This document shows positions 34,766 to 42,979 of a stretch of 59,657 nucleotides of DNA, in pieces. The notes below the pieces were generated by a model. That model was not told where the DNA came from, searched no databases, and worked only from the letters and a program-made list of their open reading frames with translations. The stretch is from the NCBI GenBank assembly GCA_016290335.1, contig JAEETM010000015.1, forward strand, positions 1 through 59,657, read 5' to 3'. This DNA comes from Treponema sp. GTDB taxonomy: Bacteria > Spirochaetota > Spirochaetia > Treponematales > Treponemataceae. The position numbers and the translations under genes are program-made. The first letter of the stretch is position 1. Each line of letters begins with the position of its first letter.

Positions 34766-36091
34766 TTAAGTCAATTCATGCAGCCATTTGCCGCTTACAA
34801 TACGGATGGCGCCTATAACGGCTTTTACTAAAGATTCGCTGGTTATAAAAAGATAAATCATTGGGGCTGGAAGATGGAGTACGAAGGCGGCAACATAGCC
34901 CAACGGAATTGAAACACACCACAGGACAACAAGCTCGGCAACCGCAGAAAAAACGGTATCTCCACCTGCCCTACATACGCCTACAACCCAATCCATGCAG
35001 AAGGAATTGAAGGGGTAAACAAAAATCAGAATCATAAGGATAGAAGTTGCAGTTTTTATTATTTCCGGCTCCACATTGAACAGGAACGGCAGAAGTTTTG
35101 AAAGTGGCAGCAGGAGTACACCAACACAGGCTCCAATCACAGGCATAAACCACATTGAGCGCAGTGCATAGGCGCGGGCTTCTTCCTGCTTTTTTTCGCC
35201 AATTCGTTTGCCAATAAGAACACCAATTCCGTTACCAAAGCCCATACAGAATACCCAGGTCAGCTGACTGATTGTTCCGGTAATGCTGTAGGCGGTAAAG
35301 GAATCGGTACCTGCGTGGGCAAAAATTGCGTTGTAAACCGAAGTCCCAATTCCCCAGAATGTTTCGTTTATAATCACAGGAATTGCAATTTTTATATACT
35401 TTAATACAAAGTTCCAGTCAAAGCCCAATAGCTCACGTAATTTTCCGCAAACCTCATAATCGTGCGAATACGACCAGATTAAAAGAATTAAAAGCTCAAC
35501 AAGGCGAGAAAAAATCGTTGCGATTGCGGCGCCTTTTACTCCAAGTCCCGCAATAAAAATGAGCAGATAATTTGCACCAGCATTTGTAAGCAGCGAAACA
35601 GAAGTACAGACAAGCGGCAGCTTTACGCGTTCCGTGCAGCGCAAAGATAGAGTGATGGAAAAGCTTATAGCCGTGGGAATATAACTCAAACAGACAATGC
35701 GCAGATAATCTCCGCCAACCTTTACAACCTGCGGATCCGGAGAGTACAGGCCAATCATTTTATATGGAATAAAAAGTCCGAGCAAAGTAAAAACCACAGC
35801 TGCAAAAGCGGCAATCAGCGTCATTAAGCCAAAGGATTTTCTGATTCCGTTTATATCCTTTTTACCCCAGAACTGCGCAATAAAAACTCCGCCGCCGGAA
35901 GTAATGCCAAAAAGTAGCATATTGAGAATAAAAAATATCTGATTTCCAAGTCCTACCGCAGCAATTTCTACACTTCCAAGACGGCCAATCATAACCGTGT
36001 CGAGCATGTTTACAAAGTTTTGCAAAAGACTCTGCATGGAAACAGGAATTGCAATTGCAACAAGAGAGGAATAAAATCCTTTGAGTTTCAT
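34766..36091 (-). CDS. MATE-family efflux transporter
   Basis: The 441-aa inner-membrane protein has twelve spans in two halves. Family marks: LLQNFVNMLDTVMIGRLGSVEIAAVGLGNQIFF at the start, GGGVFIAQFWGKKD, and GVLIGKRIGEKK in the second half. It exports cationic drugs or metabolites with Na+ or H+. It starts six bases after the diguanylate cyclase gene ends, so the two are one operon. Confidence 0.93.
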   Translation of the reverse strand: MKLKGFYSSLVAIAIPVSMQSLLQNFVNMLDTVMIGRLGSVEIAAVGLGNQIFFILNMLLFGITSGGGVFIAQFWGKKDINGIRKSFGLMTLIAAFAAVVFTLLGLFIPYKMIGLYSPDPQVVKVGGDYLRIVCLSYIPTAISFSITLSLRCTERVKLPLVCTSVSLLTNAGANYLLIFIAGLGVKGAAIATIFSRLVELLILLIWSYSHDYEVCGKLRELLGFDWNFVLKYIKIAIPVIINETFWGIGTSVYNAIFAHAGTDSFTAYSITGTISQLTWVFCMGFGNGIGVLIGKRIGEKKQEEARAYALRSMWFMPVIGACVGVLLLPLSKLLPFLFNVEPEIIKTATSILMILIFVYPFNSFCMDWVVGVCRAGGDTVFSAVAELVVLWCVSIPLGYVAAFVLHLPAPMIYLFITSESLVKAVIGAIRIVSGKWLHELT

Positions 36092-36097
36092 TTAAGC

Positions 36098-37681
36098 CTA
36101 CCGGGTTGCTTTCATCATCTTTTTATGAGCATACATGGCATTGTCTGCACGATTGAATACATCAGAAACAGATTTATCTATATCTTCATCATAAAGGGCA
36201 TAACCAATCGCAGCAGAAACGCGCTCCCACGGCTCCAGCTCTTCATTATTAGAGCCTTTTTCAATCTGAAAATTGAACTCCTGAACTAAAGCTTCAACAT
36301 TCTGATAATCAGCACGCTCAAGAATTACAACAAACTCATCACCGCCAAAGCGGAAAACCGGAGAATGCTCAAAAACATGACAGACAATATAGCACAGTTT
36401 TCTGATTGCGTCATCACCATGCTCATGCCCGTAAGTATCATTCATGTTTTTAAGGAAGTTCAAATCAATCATTGCAAAACCGAACTCTTTGTTTCCGTCC
36501 ATAAGCTTCCATTCCAGACGCTTAAGTTCATTATCATAGGCAGTTTTATTTCGAACACCGGTAAGAGAATCTTTATTTGCAAGCGTATTCATTTTATCTG
36601 CAAGCTTTCTTGTATCTACCAGTTCTGCAGAAGTTTTTCTGAGATTCTGCATGTATTTTTCCAGTTCAACAATCATGGAAGCAAACTGGCGCGATAAAGA
36701 AGAGATTTCATCCCTGCCCTTTGAGTTTTCTTCAATTCTCTTTACTATTTCAGGATTCTTTTCTGCAGTATACTCGCGAATATCTGCTTCAAGATTAATT
36801 ATTTTTTTTATGTAAAGAATATTGATTAAATAAAACATAAAAGCCAGACAGATAATCAAAACAATAATTATACCAATTGCCTGATTTAATGTATTTGTAA
36901 GAACTGTTTTATATACAGAGTTTACGTTAATTTCTGCTGCTATAAGACCAAGTTTATTACCGTCTATGATGAGAGGTGAATAATAGGCATAGGTATAACC
37001 CCAGTCATTATCCCATACCTGGAAATCATACTGGCGTTCACCGCTGAACCAGGTATTCCATTCAACAGGATATTTATCATAAGAATTGTAATAATAATCA
37101 CCAAGATAAAGATTCTCCCCTTCATCAGCCATTGCTCCAGCCGCATTTTTGTGAGACCTTTCTCCGTCAATCATATAATACATGAGGTAATCGTTTTCGT
37201 TTGGCACAAGATAATAAGTATATGGAAGATTAAAAGATTTTCTTGCATTCTCAAAAGTCAAAGTCCAGTATTCATGATAATAAATAAACCAGGCTTTTTT
37301 TTCTTCCTCGTTAAGCGAATCAAAATCTATTTTAGAATCATCTGCATATCTGTCTTTTTCAGACTGTGATAATAAAGTAAGAAAGTTTTTTTGTGCGGTC
37401 CGATATTCATTAAAATCATAAGGAATATCAATTTCACTGTAATGTTCCATAAAGTATTTCTGGTAATTTGCAAAATCTTCACCAGAATCCTTAATCAAAC
37501 CTTCCAGATAATCAACAATATTACACAGACTTTCAAGACACTGGGTTTTATACAAACGCATTTGAGTCATATAAGTGTTTATCCCGCTAAAACCAACTGT
37601 AATAACTGTAAAGAAGGCAAAAATGCTCAGAATCTTTAAGAGCAGACTATGTTTTGTCTTAGGTTTTTCGTCTTTATCCAT
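36098..37681 (-). CDS. Membrane diguanylate cyclase with extracytoplasmic sensor
   Basis: The 527-aa protein has an N-terminal span (LLLKILSIFAFFTVITVGFSG), a periplasmic sensor of about 230 residues rich in Tyr and Asp, a second span (IGIIIVLIICLAFMFYLINIL), a HAMP-like linker and coiled coil, and a GGDEF domain. The signature FRFGGDEFVVIL is intact and DLNFLKNMNDTYGHEHGDDAI matches active cyclases. The inhibitory RxxD site is absent (EHSP at that place), so product inhibition is unlikely. It makes c-di-GMP in response to an outside signal. TAAAAT ends eight bases before the ATG with no ribosome site. Confidence 0.9.
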   Translation of the reverse strand: MDKDEKPKTKHSLLLKILSIFAFFTVITVGFSGINTYMTQMRLYKTQCLESLCNIVDYLEGLIKDSGEDFANYQKYFMEHYSEIDIPYDFNEYRTAQKNFLTLLSQSEKDRYADDSKIDFDSLNEEEKKAWFIYYHEYWTLTFENARKSFNLPYTYYLVPNENDYLMYYMIDGERSHKNAAGAMADEGENLYLGDYYYNSYDKYPVEWNTWFSGERQYDFQVWDNDWGYTYAYYSPLIIDGNKLGLIAAEINVNSVYKTVLTNTLNQAIGIIIVLIICLAFMFYLINILYIKKIINLEADIREYTAEKNPEIVKRIEENSKGRDEISSLSRQFASMIVELEKYMQNLRKTSAELVDTRKLADKMNTLANKDSLTGVRNKTAYDNELKRLEWKLMDGNKEFGFAMIDLNFLKNMNDTYGHEHGDDAIRKLCYIVCHVFEHSPVFRFGGDEFVVILERADYQNVEALVQEFNFQIEKGSNNEELEPWERVSAAIGYALYDEDIDKSVSDVFNRADNAMYAHKKMMKATR

Positions 37682-37689
37682 ATTATTTC

Positions 37690-37717
37690 ATTTTAAACCA
37701 TAATTGAAAGAAAACAA
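37690..37717 (-). promoter_or_regulatory. Promoter of the diguanylate cyclase-MATE operon
   Basis: On the minus strand TTGTTT, 16-base spacer, TAAAAT. The -10 box ends eight bases before the ATG and no ribosome site fits, so a leaderless message is likely. Confidence 0.5.
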
Positions 37718-37823
37718 CCCTTTTTTATTGGTTTCTTATTGTCCGTTCAATTAATTTAAAAAGCTATCAAGATATTCACACCCAGAAAAAAATAAACAAA
37801 ATGCAGCTAAAAAAAGAACAGTA

Positions 37824-38222
37824 TTAAAACTTTACAACCTTAGGAGCTGCAGTGAAGCTGGAAATTGTAGCTGTAGCGTTCTTGAAATACAAAACTTCGG
37901 TATTGTCATCATCGGCAGAATACATTCGGCCAAGTTCAGGATAATGAGCAAGCATATCTGCTTTAGCTTCGCGCCTGTCATCACGAACAAGTTCACCGGC
38001 AAGTCTAAGCCACTGTCCGCTGGCACCGTCAAAGCAGCAGATTTCTACACGTGGATTCTTCTGAATCTGTTTTGAAACTTCCTTGCTTTTTCCAGTCTGA
38101 ATGTAAAGCTTGCCTTCAAAAATGTTTATTGTACCGAAAGGTCTGTTTCTTGGCTGACCGTCTTCTACAGTTGCAAGATAATAAGTTCCACATTTTTTAA
38201 TAAAATCATAAATCTCGTTCAT
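37824..38222 (-). CDS. Pyridoxamine 5'-phosphate oxidase-family protein
   Basis: The 132-aa split-barrel flavin-binding protein starts EIYDFIKKCGTYYLATVEDGQPRNRPFG, the common opening of small FMN- or F420-binding members, and has KSKEVSKQIQKNPRVEICCFDG and WLRLAGELV. Probably a cytosolic dimer that binds a flavin; the reaction is unknown. GAGGTG lies before the ATG. A TATAAT box lies about 20 bases further up. It has no operon partner. Confidence 0.85.
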   Translation of the reverse strand: MNEIYDFIKKCGTYYLATVEDGQPRNRPFGTINIFEGKLYIQTGKSKEVSKQIQKNPRVEICCFDGASGQWLRLAGELVRDDRREAKADMLAHYPELGRMYSADDDNTEVLYFKNATATISSFTAAPKVVKF

Positions 38223-38250
38223 AAATCACCTCAACAAAAATTATAATACA

Positions 38251-39618
38251 CTAATTGATTATTGTCACATTTTTATTTTCTTCGCCATTAAGACTATACC
38301 AGTCAATTTTTCTGGTAATGAACATAAGCAAAGCGATTACGGCGAAAAGACCAATACTTCCAATTAACAAAGCATAATCTTCGGCCTGCAAGGTTCCGTA
38401 AAGGAATACATAGGAAACAAGCTGCACACCGCTCAGAAGCAGGCCCCATTTTTTGTTCTTAAAGATTGCCATTGAATACAAAAGTGTTGCAACACAAACA
38501 GTAATAGAACAGATAAGGTAAGCCAGATCAAACGAAATGTGCTCGGAAATTGAAAGCAAAAGCAGATAGAAAATTACATCGGCAAGTCCAATCAGACAAT
38601 ACTGAACCGGGTGTATTCTTGTTTTAGAAAAGATTTCCGAAATCAGCAAAGCAAGGAAAGGAATCAGCAGGAACAAAAGCGCATATTTTACACTCCGCTC
38701 TGTTTTTTTATACGAATCAACCGGAATCATAAACGAAATATCAACTGAATCTGCATAATATTCGGTTTTTGCAAGCCAGCTTTTTGGATAAACCGTACTC
38801 AACCCCGCAATATTCCAGGTTGCAGTAAAGCCGTTATCGGAAAGCTCACGTTCTGTCGGGAGCCAGCCGCCGGAAAAGCTTGGAGATTTCCAGTCGGATT
38901 TCATATTGAATATATTTTCCTGAGCAATCGGTCTGAGCTTTATGTTTTGTCCGCCCTGAAAGTCAATACTTCCGCTGAGGACAAATGGTGAAGCAGAATT
39001 GCTGGCAGCCCCATTAGTTCCAGCAGTTTTTGATAAAGTCAGCGGATAGCACACCGAAGTCATGAATGGCGAAATTGAATCATACTTGATTGGCGAAACC
39101 TGCAATTGCTCTCCATTCATTTTTAAGTTAGGCTGCTTTGTAAGATTTTTTGTATTCGAAAAGCCCAGAATTAAAACTGCATCCTTTTTTATTACATCTG
39201 CTTCTGAAATATTAAAGTAAGAAAAATCAAAATCGGAAAAATCTGCCTTAAGCTCAATCTGACCGTTAAAAACCGGAACCTTAAAAATCCCGCGAGACAA
39301 ATAATAAGGCTTTACGGTGATATCCATATCAAGAAGATCGGGCGCAAAAATTACATGTTCTATATCAAACTCCGTATGCTTGTTACCCTTAGTATCGTAA
39401 ACATCACGGTATTTTTTGTAAGGAATTGCAACTACAAGACCTTGTATTTCTGCCTGGCCGCCAAGAGGCTCTGTAATTGAACGGATTGCCTCCTGCTGAT
39501 AGCGGTTTCTGTCGCCTACAAGATTTTTAATTAAACTGACCGGTACTAAAAACAGCAGAATTAAAATTGCAATCAAAAAGATTTTTTGTGTTGAGTTCGA
39601 AATGTTAAGTTTCTTCAT
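38251..39618 (-). CDS. creD: CreD-family inner-membrane protein
   Basis: The 455-aa protein has one N-terminal span, a large periplasmic domain and five or six C-terminal spans, the CreD layout. Family marks: EPLGGQAEIQGLVVAIPYKKY, the domain around FSFYNIS-like DFSYFNIS, SGGWLPTERELSDNGFTATW and VDSYKKTERSVKYALLFLLIPFLALLISEIF. In other bacteria creD answers to the CreBC two-component system and affects envelope stress and beta-lactam response. No creB or creC is in view. The ATG at 39618 has GGAG eight bases ahead; the open frame begins earlier at a TTG without a site. Confidence 0.88.
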   Translation of the reverse strand: MKKLNISNSTQKIFLIAILILLFLVPVSLIKNLVGDRNRYQQEAIRSITEPLGGQAEIQGLVVAIPYKKYRDVYDTKGNKHTEFDIEHVIFAPDLLDMDITVKPYYLSRGIFKVPVFNGQIELKADFSDFDFSYFNISEADVIKKDAVLILGFSNTKNLTKQPNLKMNGEQLQVSPIKYDSISPFMTSVCYPLTLSKTAGTNGAASNSASPFVLSGSIDFQGGQNIKLRPIAQENIFNMKSDWKSPSFSGGWLPTERELSDNGFTATWNIAGLSTVYPKSWLAKTEYYADSVDISFMIPVDSYKKTERSVKYALLFLLIPFLALLISEIFSKTRIHPVQYCLIGLADVIFYLLLLSISEHISFDLAYLICSITVCVATLLYSMAIFKNKKWGLLLSGVQLVSYVFLYGTLQAEDYALLIGSIGLFAVIALLMFITRKIDWYSLNGEENKNVTIIN

Positions 39619-39702
39619 ATATAAATCTCCATAATATAACAAACAATTTATAGTAAAAAAGGTTTGAAAAATCTCGTTAGAAGTATAATTTTTGCAAGTC
39701 TA

Positions 39703-39711
39703 TGATATAAT
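39703..39711 (+). promoter_or_regulatory. Extended -10 box TGATATAAT, six bases before ATG
   Basis: TG-A-TATAAT followed by AAAAGT and then the ATG of the aldo/keto reductase gene. No ribosome site fits. Leaderless transcript expected. Confidence 0.65.
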
Positions 39712-39717
39712 AAAAGT

Positions 39718-40788
39718 ATGAAAACAATTACACTCGGTTCAACCGGAATTACAACTCCTCAGAACGCTTTTGGTGCGCTTCCTGTTCAGCGTGTAGACAT
39801 GAAGACTGCCGTAGAAATATTGCGCAGAGCTTATGATGGCGGAATGACTTTTTTTGATACCGCCCGCGCCTACTCCGACAGCGAAGAAAAAATGGGAGAA
39901 GCTTTTGGCACTCCTTCTTTGCGTGAAAAAATCTTTATTGCTACAAAATCAACAGCCGAAACTCCCGAAAAGCTCAAGGCGGATCTGGAAACTTCGCTGC
40001 GTAATTTGCGCACAGATTATATTGATATTTACCAGCTTCATTGTGTAAAGCAATGTTACCGCCCTGGTGATGGAACTGGTCTTTACGAAACACTTCTTGA
40101 AGCTAAAAAACAGGGAAAAATCCGACACATTGGAATTACAGCCCACAAAATTGGTATTGGCGAAGAAATTGCAGAAAGTGGACTTTACGAAACACTTCAG
40201 TTTCCTTTTTCTTACCTTGCTACTGACCGCGATATTGCACTTGTAGAAACCTGCCGCAAAAACAACATTGGTTTTATTGCAATGAAAGGATTATCAGGTG
40301 GACTGCTTACAAATGCGCGTGCCTGTATGGCCTTTATGAGCCAGTATCCGGTTTTACCAATCTGGGGAATCCAGAAGATGAGTGAGCTAGAAGAGTGGCT
40401 GGAGTTTTTTAAATATGATAATGGTACTGGAGAGGATGGCACTGGAACCTCTGGCTGTAAAACTCTTATGACTCCGGAAATCAAAGCCCTTATAGAAAAA
40501 GACCGTGCCGAATTGCTTGGTGAGTTCTGCCGTGGCTGCGGTTACTGTATGCCATGTACAATGGAAATTACAATAAACCAGTGTGCCCGCATGAGTCAGA
40601 TGATCAGGCGAGCTCCTTCTCAAAACTGGCTTACACCATACTGGCAGGAAGAAATGCTTAAAATTGAAAAATGCATTGATTGTGGTGCGTGCTTAAAACG
40701 CTGCCCGTATGAATTGAACATTCCAACTTTGCTGAGAAAAAATCTTGCTGACTACAAAGAGATTCTTGCGGGAAAGGTGCAGGTCTAA
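39718..40788 (+). CDS. Aldo/keto reductase with C-terminal ferredoxin-like cluster domain
   Basis: The 356-aa protein has an aldo/keto reductase barrel (residues 1-260): FFDTARAYSDSEEKMGEAF, IFIATKS, TDYIDIYQLHCVKQCYRPG and GFIAMKGLSGG. Residues about 265-340 hold two cysteine clusters, CRGCGYCMPC and CIDCGACLKRCP, for Fe-S clusters. This subfamily is common in anaerobes and probably takes electrons from or to ferredoxin. The stop overlaps by four bases the stop of the convergent gene. Leaderless start. Confidence 0.92.
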   Translation: MKTITLGSTGITTPQNAFGALPVQRVDMKTAVEILRRAYDGGMTFFDTARAYSDSEEKMGEAFGTPSLREKIFIATKSTAETPEKLKADLETSLRNLRTDYIDIYQLHCVKQCYRPGDGTGLYETLLEAKKQGKIRHIGITAHKIGIGEEIAESGLYETLQFPFSYLATDRDIALVETCRKNNIGFIAMKGLSGGLLTNARACMAFMSQYPVLPIWGIQKMSELEEWLEFFKYDNGTGEDGTGTSGCKTLMTPEIKALIEKDRAELLGEFCRGCGYCMPCTMEITINQCARMSQMIRRAPSQNWLTPYWQEEMLKIEKCIDCGACLKRCPYELNIPTLLRKNLADYKEILAGKVQV

Positions 40789-41363
40789 AATCTTACTCCA
40801 GCATATGCCGAAATAATGTGGTCATAAGTATACTGACCGCGCGGCATAAACTTGTACGAAGCTCCTACAATCGGGAAAATTGTTGACTCTTCGCCATAAA
40901 GGAAAATGTATTCAAATGCAATTCTAAAGCCATGGCCCCAGGCAGATGATTTATTTGTATCGTTTATTTCTTCTGTTTTATAGAAGGTTGTTTTTGAACC
41001 GAATACATACGCAACAGAAATATTGAATCCACCAAGATTCGGAAAAACCTTTACTCCGCCAAAGAAGGAATAGTCAAGGCTGTTATAATGGTCGGAACCG
41101 TCCCACAAAAACTCGCAGAAGCAGTCTGTTCCAACAATAAACTTTATAGGCTCTGTGATATTGAACACCATATCTCCATTTAAACCAAGAATTATTCTTT
41201 TGAAAGATGGAGTTATAAGTATATCTGATTTTGGAGCATCAACTGTAGAACTGTGGATTGGGATTCCGGTAGCAACAGCAACATCCCAATTAAAAAGCTT
41301 TTCCTGTGCAAAAGCAAAAACTCCACAAAAAATCAAAATAAAAGCAAGTGCTATTTTCTTCAT
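40785..41363 (-). CDS. Small outer-membrane beta-barrel-like protein
   Basis: The 192-aa protein has a signal peptide MKKIALAFILIFCGVFAFAQ. The mature part shows alternating hydrophobic strands with aromatic belts and ends IISAYAGVRF, with the terminal Phe typical of outer-membrane barrels. It resembles the DUF2715/OmpW-like small barrels of Treponema, but I am not sure of the family. GGAG lies before the ATG. It is the third gene of a run with an ASCH protein and an unknown protein. Confidence 0.68.
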   Translation of the reverse strand: MKKIALAFILIFCGVFAFAQEKLFNWDVAVATGIPIHSSTVDAPKSDILITPSFKRIILGLNGDMVFNITEPIKFIVGTDCFCEFLWDGSDHYNSLDYSFFGGVKVFPNLGGFNISVAYVFGSKTTFYKTEEINDTNKSSAWGHGFRIAFEYIFLYGEESTIFPIVGASYKFMPRGQYTYDHIISAYAGVRF

Positions 41364-41375
41364 AAAAACTCCAGA

Positions 41376-41828
41376 TTATTTATAAACAACGTGGAAGGTT
41401 TGGAAAACAAGTTTAATATCAGGTGTAAACTCAAAGCCAAGCACGGCACCTTCATCTGTAAGATATTCCTGCTGCTTTTCGCGCCAGGTTTCAAGGTTTT
41501 CGTCCTCACCTTCCTGCTTTGCCATTTCCCAGGTGATTTCGTTAAATGGAAGAACTGCAACAGAATCAATTTCAATAACGCACTGAGGCTTGCCTGCACG
41601 GTCCACGACAATGTAAAGCTCTCCAGAAATTGGAAGCGGTTCCTGGTCTATTGCATAGGTTGCCCAGCTTGTAAAGAAAGCAGTTTTTTTACCAGCAATT
41701 ACAAGAGCCATAAGCTCATCGCCAACAAAGCCTTTTGCTTCAAAGTTCAAATCGCCGGCACACTTATCGTCCTGGTCGCGACCTGTTTCTTTAAGAAATG
41801 TATACCAATATTCATCCAGTTCTGTCAT
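41376..41828 (-). CDS. ASCH-domain protein
   Basis: The 150-aa protein shows the ASCH pattern: FVGDELMALVIAGKKTAFFTSWATY, then SGELYIVVDRAGKPQCVIEIDSVAVLPFNEIT, and EGEDENLETWREKQQEYL near the end. ASCH domains have an RNA-binding-like beta barrel; some are nucleases or amidohydrolases on modified nucleosides. GGTGGG lies before the ATG at 41828; a GTG three codons earlier is possible. The preceding gene ends 21 bases upstream. Confidence 0.85.
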   Translation of the reverse strand: MTELDEYWYTFLKETGRDQDDKCAGDLNFEAKGFVGDELMALVIAGKKTAFFTSWATYAIDQEPLPISGELYIVVDRAGKPQCVIEIDSVAVLPFNEITWEMAKQEGEDENLETWREKQQEYLTDEGAVLGFEFTPDIKLVFQTFHVVYK

Positions 41829-41849
41829 TTTTCCCACCCCACGCTGTTC

Positions 41850-42698
41850 TTACTCTATTTTCGGAATAAAAGGATTATTCTTAAGTTTTGTGAATACACC
41901 TCTGTCTGCCCCGAAAGGCACAATTGAAGGCTGATTAAAATCAGGGTTTATGATGATTTCACATTCAAGGCAATGCAAAACAAAGGCATCATATTCTTCC
42001 TGCGGGATTTTTGGATAAAGATAGGGGCCTTTGCGAATCCAATATTTTGTAAGAACAGGATCATAAAGGAACCAGTTTTTTTCTTCGCGAACTTTTAATT
42101 CTGCAATAAGATTATAAATTGAGCGGGTGATTGCAGCTTCAACTGCAAAAGGAAGCCCTATTGTGTTTTTGGCAACTTTATCATTCACGCTAACTTTATC
42201 ACTTGCGGCAGCTTTATCTTCCCGCACGGCAAGAAGATAAATTGAATCTGTCCAGGGTAGCGGCGGCTGAATTACAAGGCAATCTGTTAAAGCCCAGTCA
42301 ACTTTTTCACTTATCCAGGGACGCCACATACCGGTGCTTTCAGAAAAAGCCAGAGCTGCAGAAACCGCATCACTTTTTGAAGAAAAAACGAAAACCTTAC
42401 GAGCTAGCAGCGACTTTTCATCACCATCCACAGAAGAAAGCAAAAGCGATACAGCCTTTTCCAGCCGATAATGTCTGCCTTTATCTTCGCAAATAAAACC
42501 ACCAACCTGAGCTCGGTTCAAAGTATTTTTCAAAAAAGTAAAAGCATTTCCCGCATCCCAGCCAAGAATTGCCCGCCCGTTTTCCTGAAACATATCGGTG
42601 AGCCGCACACCCTTCTTAGTATATAGAAAACAATTTCTCGCCCGAGTCACAGCCCCAAAGCGTTTAAATATTTCTTCGTACAAAGCATTCATTTTCAT
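41850..42698 (-). CDS. Conserved-looking protein of unknown function
   Basis: The 282-aa cytosolic protein has no signal peptide or spans. The N-terminus (FLYTKKGVRLTDMFQENGRAILGWD) faintly resembles the start of class III aminotransferases, but no lysine or cofactor motif of that fold follows, so I do not assign it. The end (EEYDAFVLHCLECEIIINPDFNQPSIVPFGADRGVF) is distinctive. First gene of an operon with the ASCH and barrel genes. An extended -10 box lies eight bases before the ATG. Confidence 0.75.
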   Translation of the reverse strand: MKMNALYEEIFKRFGAVTRARNCFLYTKKGVRLTDMFQENGRAILGWDAGNAFTFLKNTLNRAQVGGFICEDKGRHYRLEKAVSLLLSSVDGDEKSLLARKVFVFSSKSDAVSAALAFSESTGMWRPWISEKVDWALTDCLVIQPPLPWTDSIYLLAVREDKAAASDKVSVNDKVAKNTIGLPFAVEAAITRSIYNLIAELKVREEKNWFLYDPVLTKYWIRKGPYLYPKIPQEEYDAFVLHCLECEIIINPDFNQPSIVPFGADRGVFTKLKNNPFIPKIE

Positions 42699-42706
42699 TA
42701 GATGTG

Positions 42707-42715
42707 ATTATAGCA
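42707..42715 (-). promoter_or_regulatory. Extended -10 box TGCTATAAT, eight bases before ATG
   Basis: TG-C-TATAAT on the minus strand, then CACATCTA, then the ATG of the unknown gene. No ribosome site. Leaderless transcript expected. Confidence 0.65.
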
Positions 42716-42722
42716 GATAAAT

Positions 42723-42753
42723 AGATATTCGGGTCAAGTGCCCGAATATGACA
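42723..42753. repeat. Palindromic repeat, diverged single unit
   Basis: Read on the minus strand it has TGTCAT, the arm ATTCGGGC, the loop ACTT, the arm GACCCGAAT and ATCT. The frame TGTCAT...ATCT and arm spacing match the units at 2220-2298 and 33039-33113, but the arms differ with compensating changes. It lies just past a terminator. Confidence 0.65.
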
Positions 42754-42791
42754 AAAAAAAGCCGGTGCAATATGGTAGGAGTGCACCGGCT
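42753..42791 (-). terminator. Terminator of the sugar ABC operon
   Basis: Stem AGCCGGTGCA/TGCACCGGCT (10 bp) with a 12-base loop, then eight T on the minus strand (counting the A run at 42753-42760). Confidence 0.9.
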
Positions 42792-42832
42792 AAAAGTTCT
42801 AAAGTCTAAGATTTTAATTTGGAGGTAACCTT

Positions 42833-42979
42833 ATGAAAACCAATTCCAGAACTTTTTGTTTTGAGGAGTTATTTTTTATGCGCTTTCTTTCGCTTAGATA
42901 CAACATCAAAGATTACGGCTGCCAGAAGTACAAGACCCTTTACAGCACGCTGCCAGTTCTGGTCAATACCAAGAATTGA
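42833..42979 (+). CDS. Possible 48-aa ORF antisense to the permease 3' end
   Basis: GGAGGT lies six bases before an ATG that opens 48 codons, running into the 3' end of the convergent permease gene. The product (start MKTNSRTFCFEELFFMRF) resembles nothing I know. The strong ribosome site is the only support; codon use follows the opposite strand after residue 15. Possibly chance. Confidence 0.2.
   Translation: MKTNSRTFCFEELFFMRFLSLRYNIKDYGCQKYKTLYSTLPVLVNTKN

Noticed and set aside
41253..41927. 224-codon open frame on the plus strand
   Set aside because: Antisense to the barrel and ASCH genes, both of which have good ribosome sites and recognisable features.
41850..42698. Class III aminotransferase
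   Set aside because: Only the first 30 residues resemble that fold; no cofactor Lys or phosphate-binding motif follows and the protein is too short.
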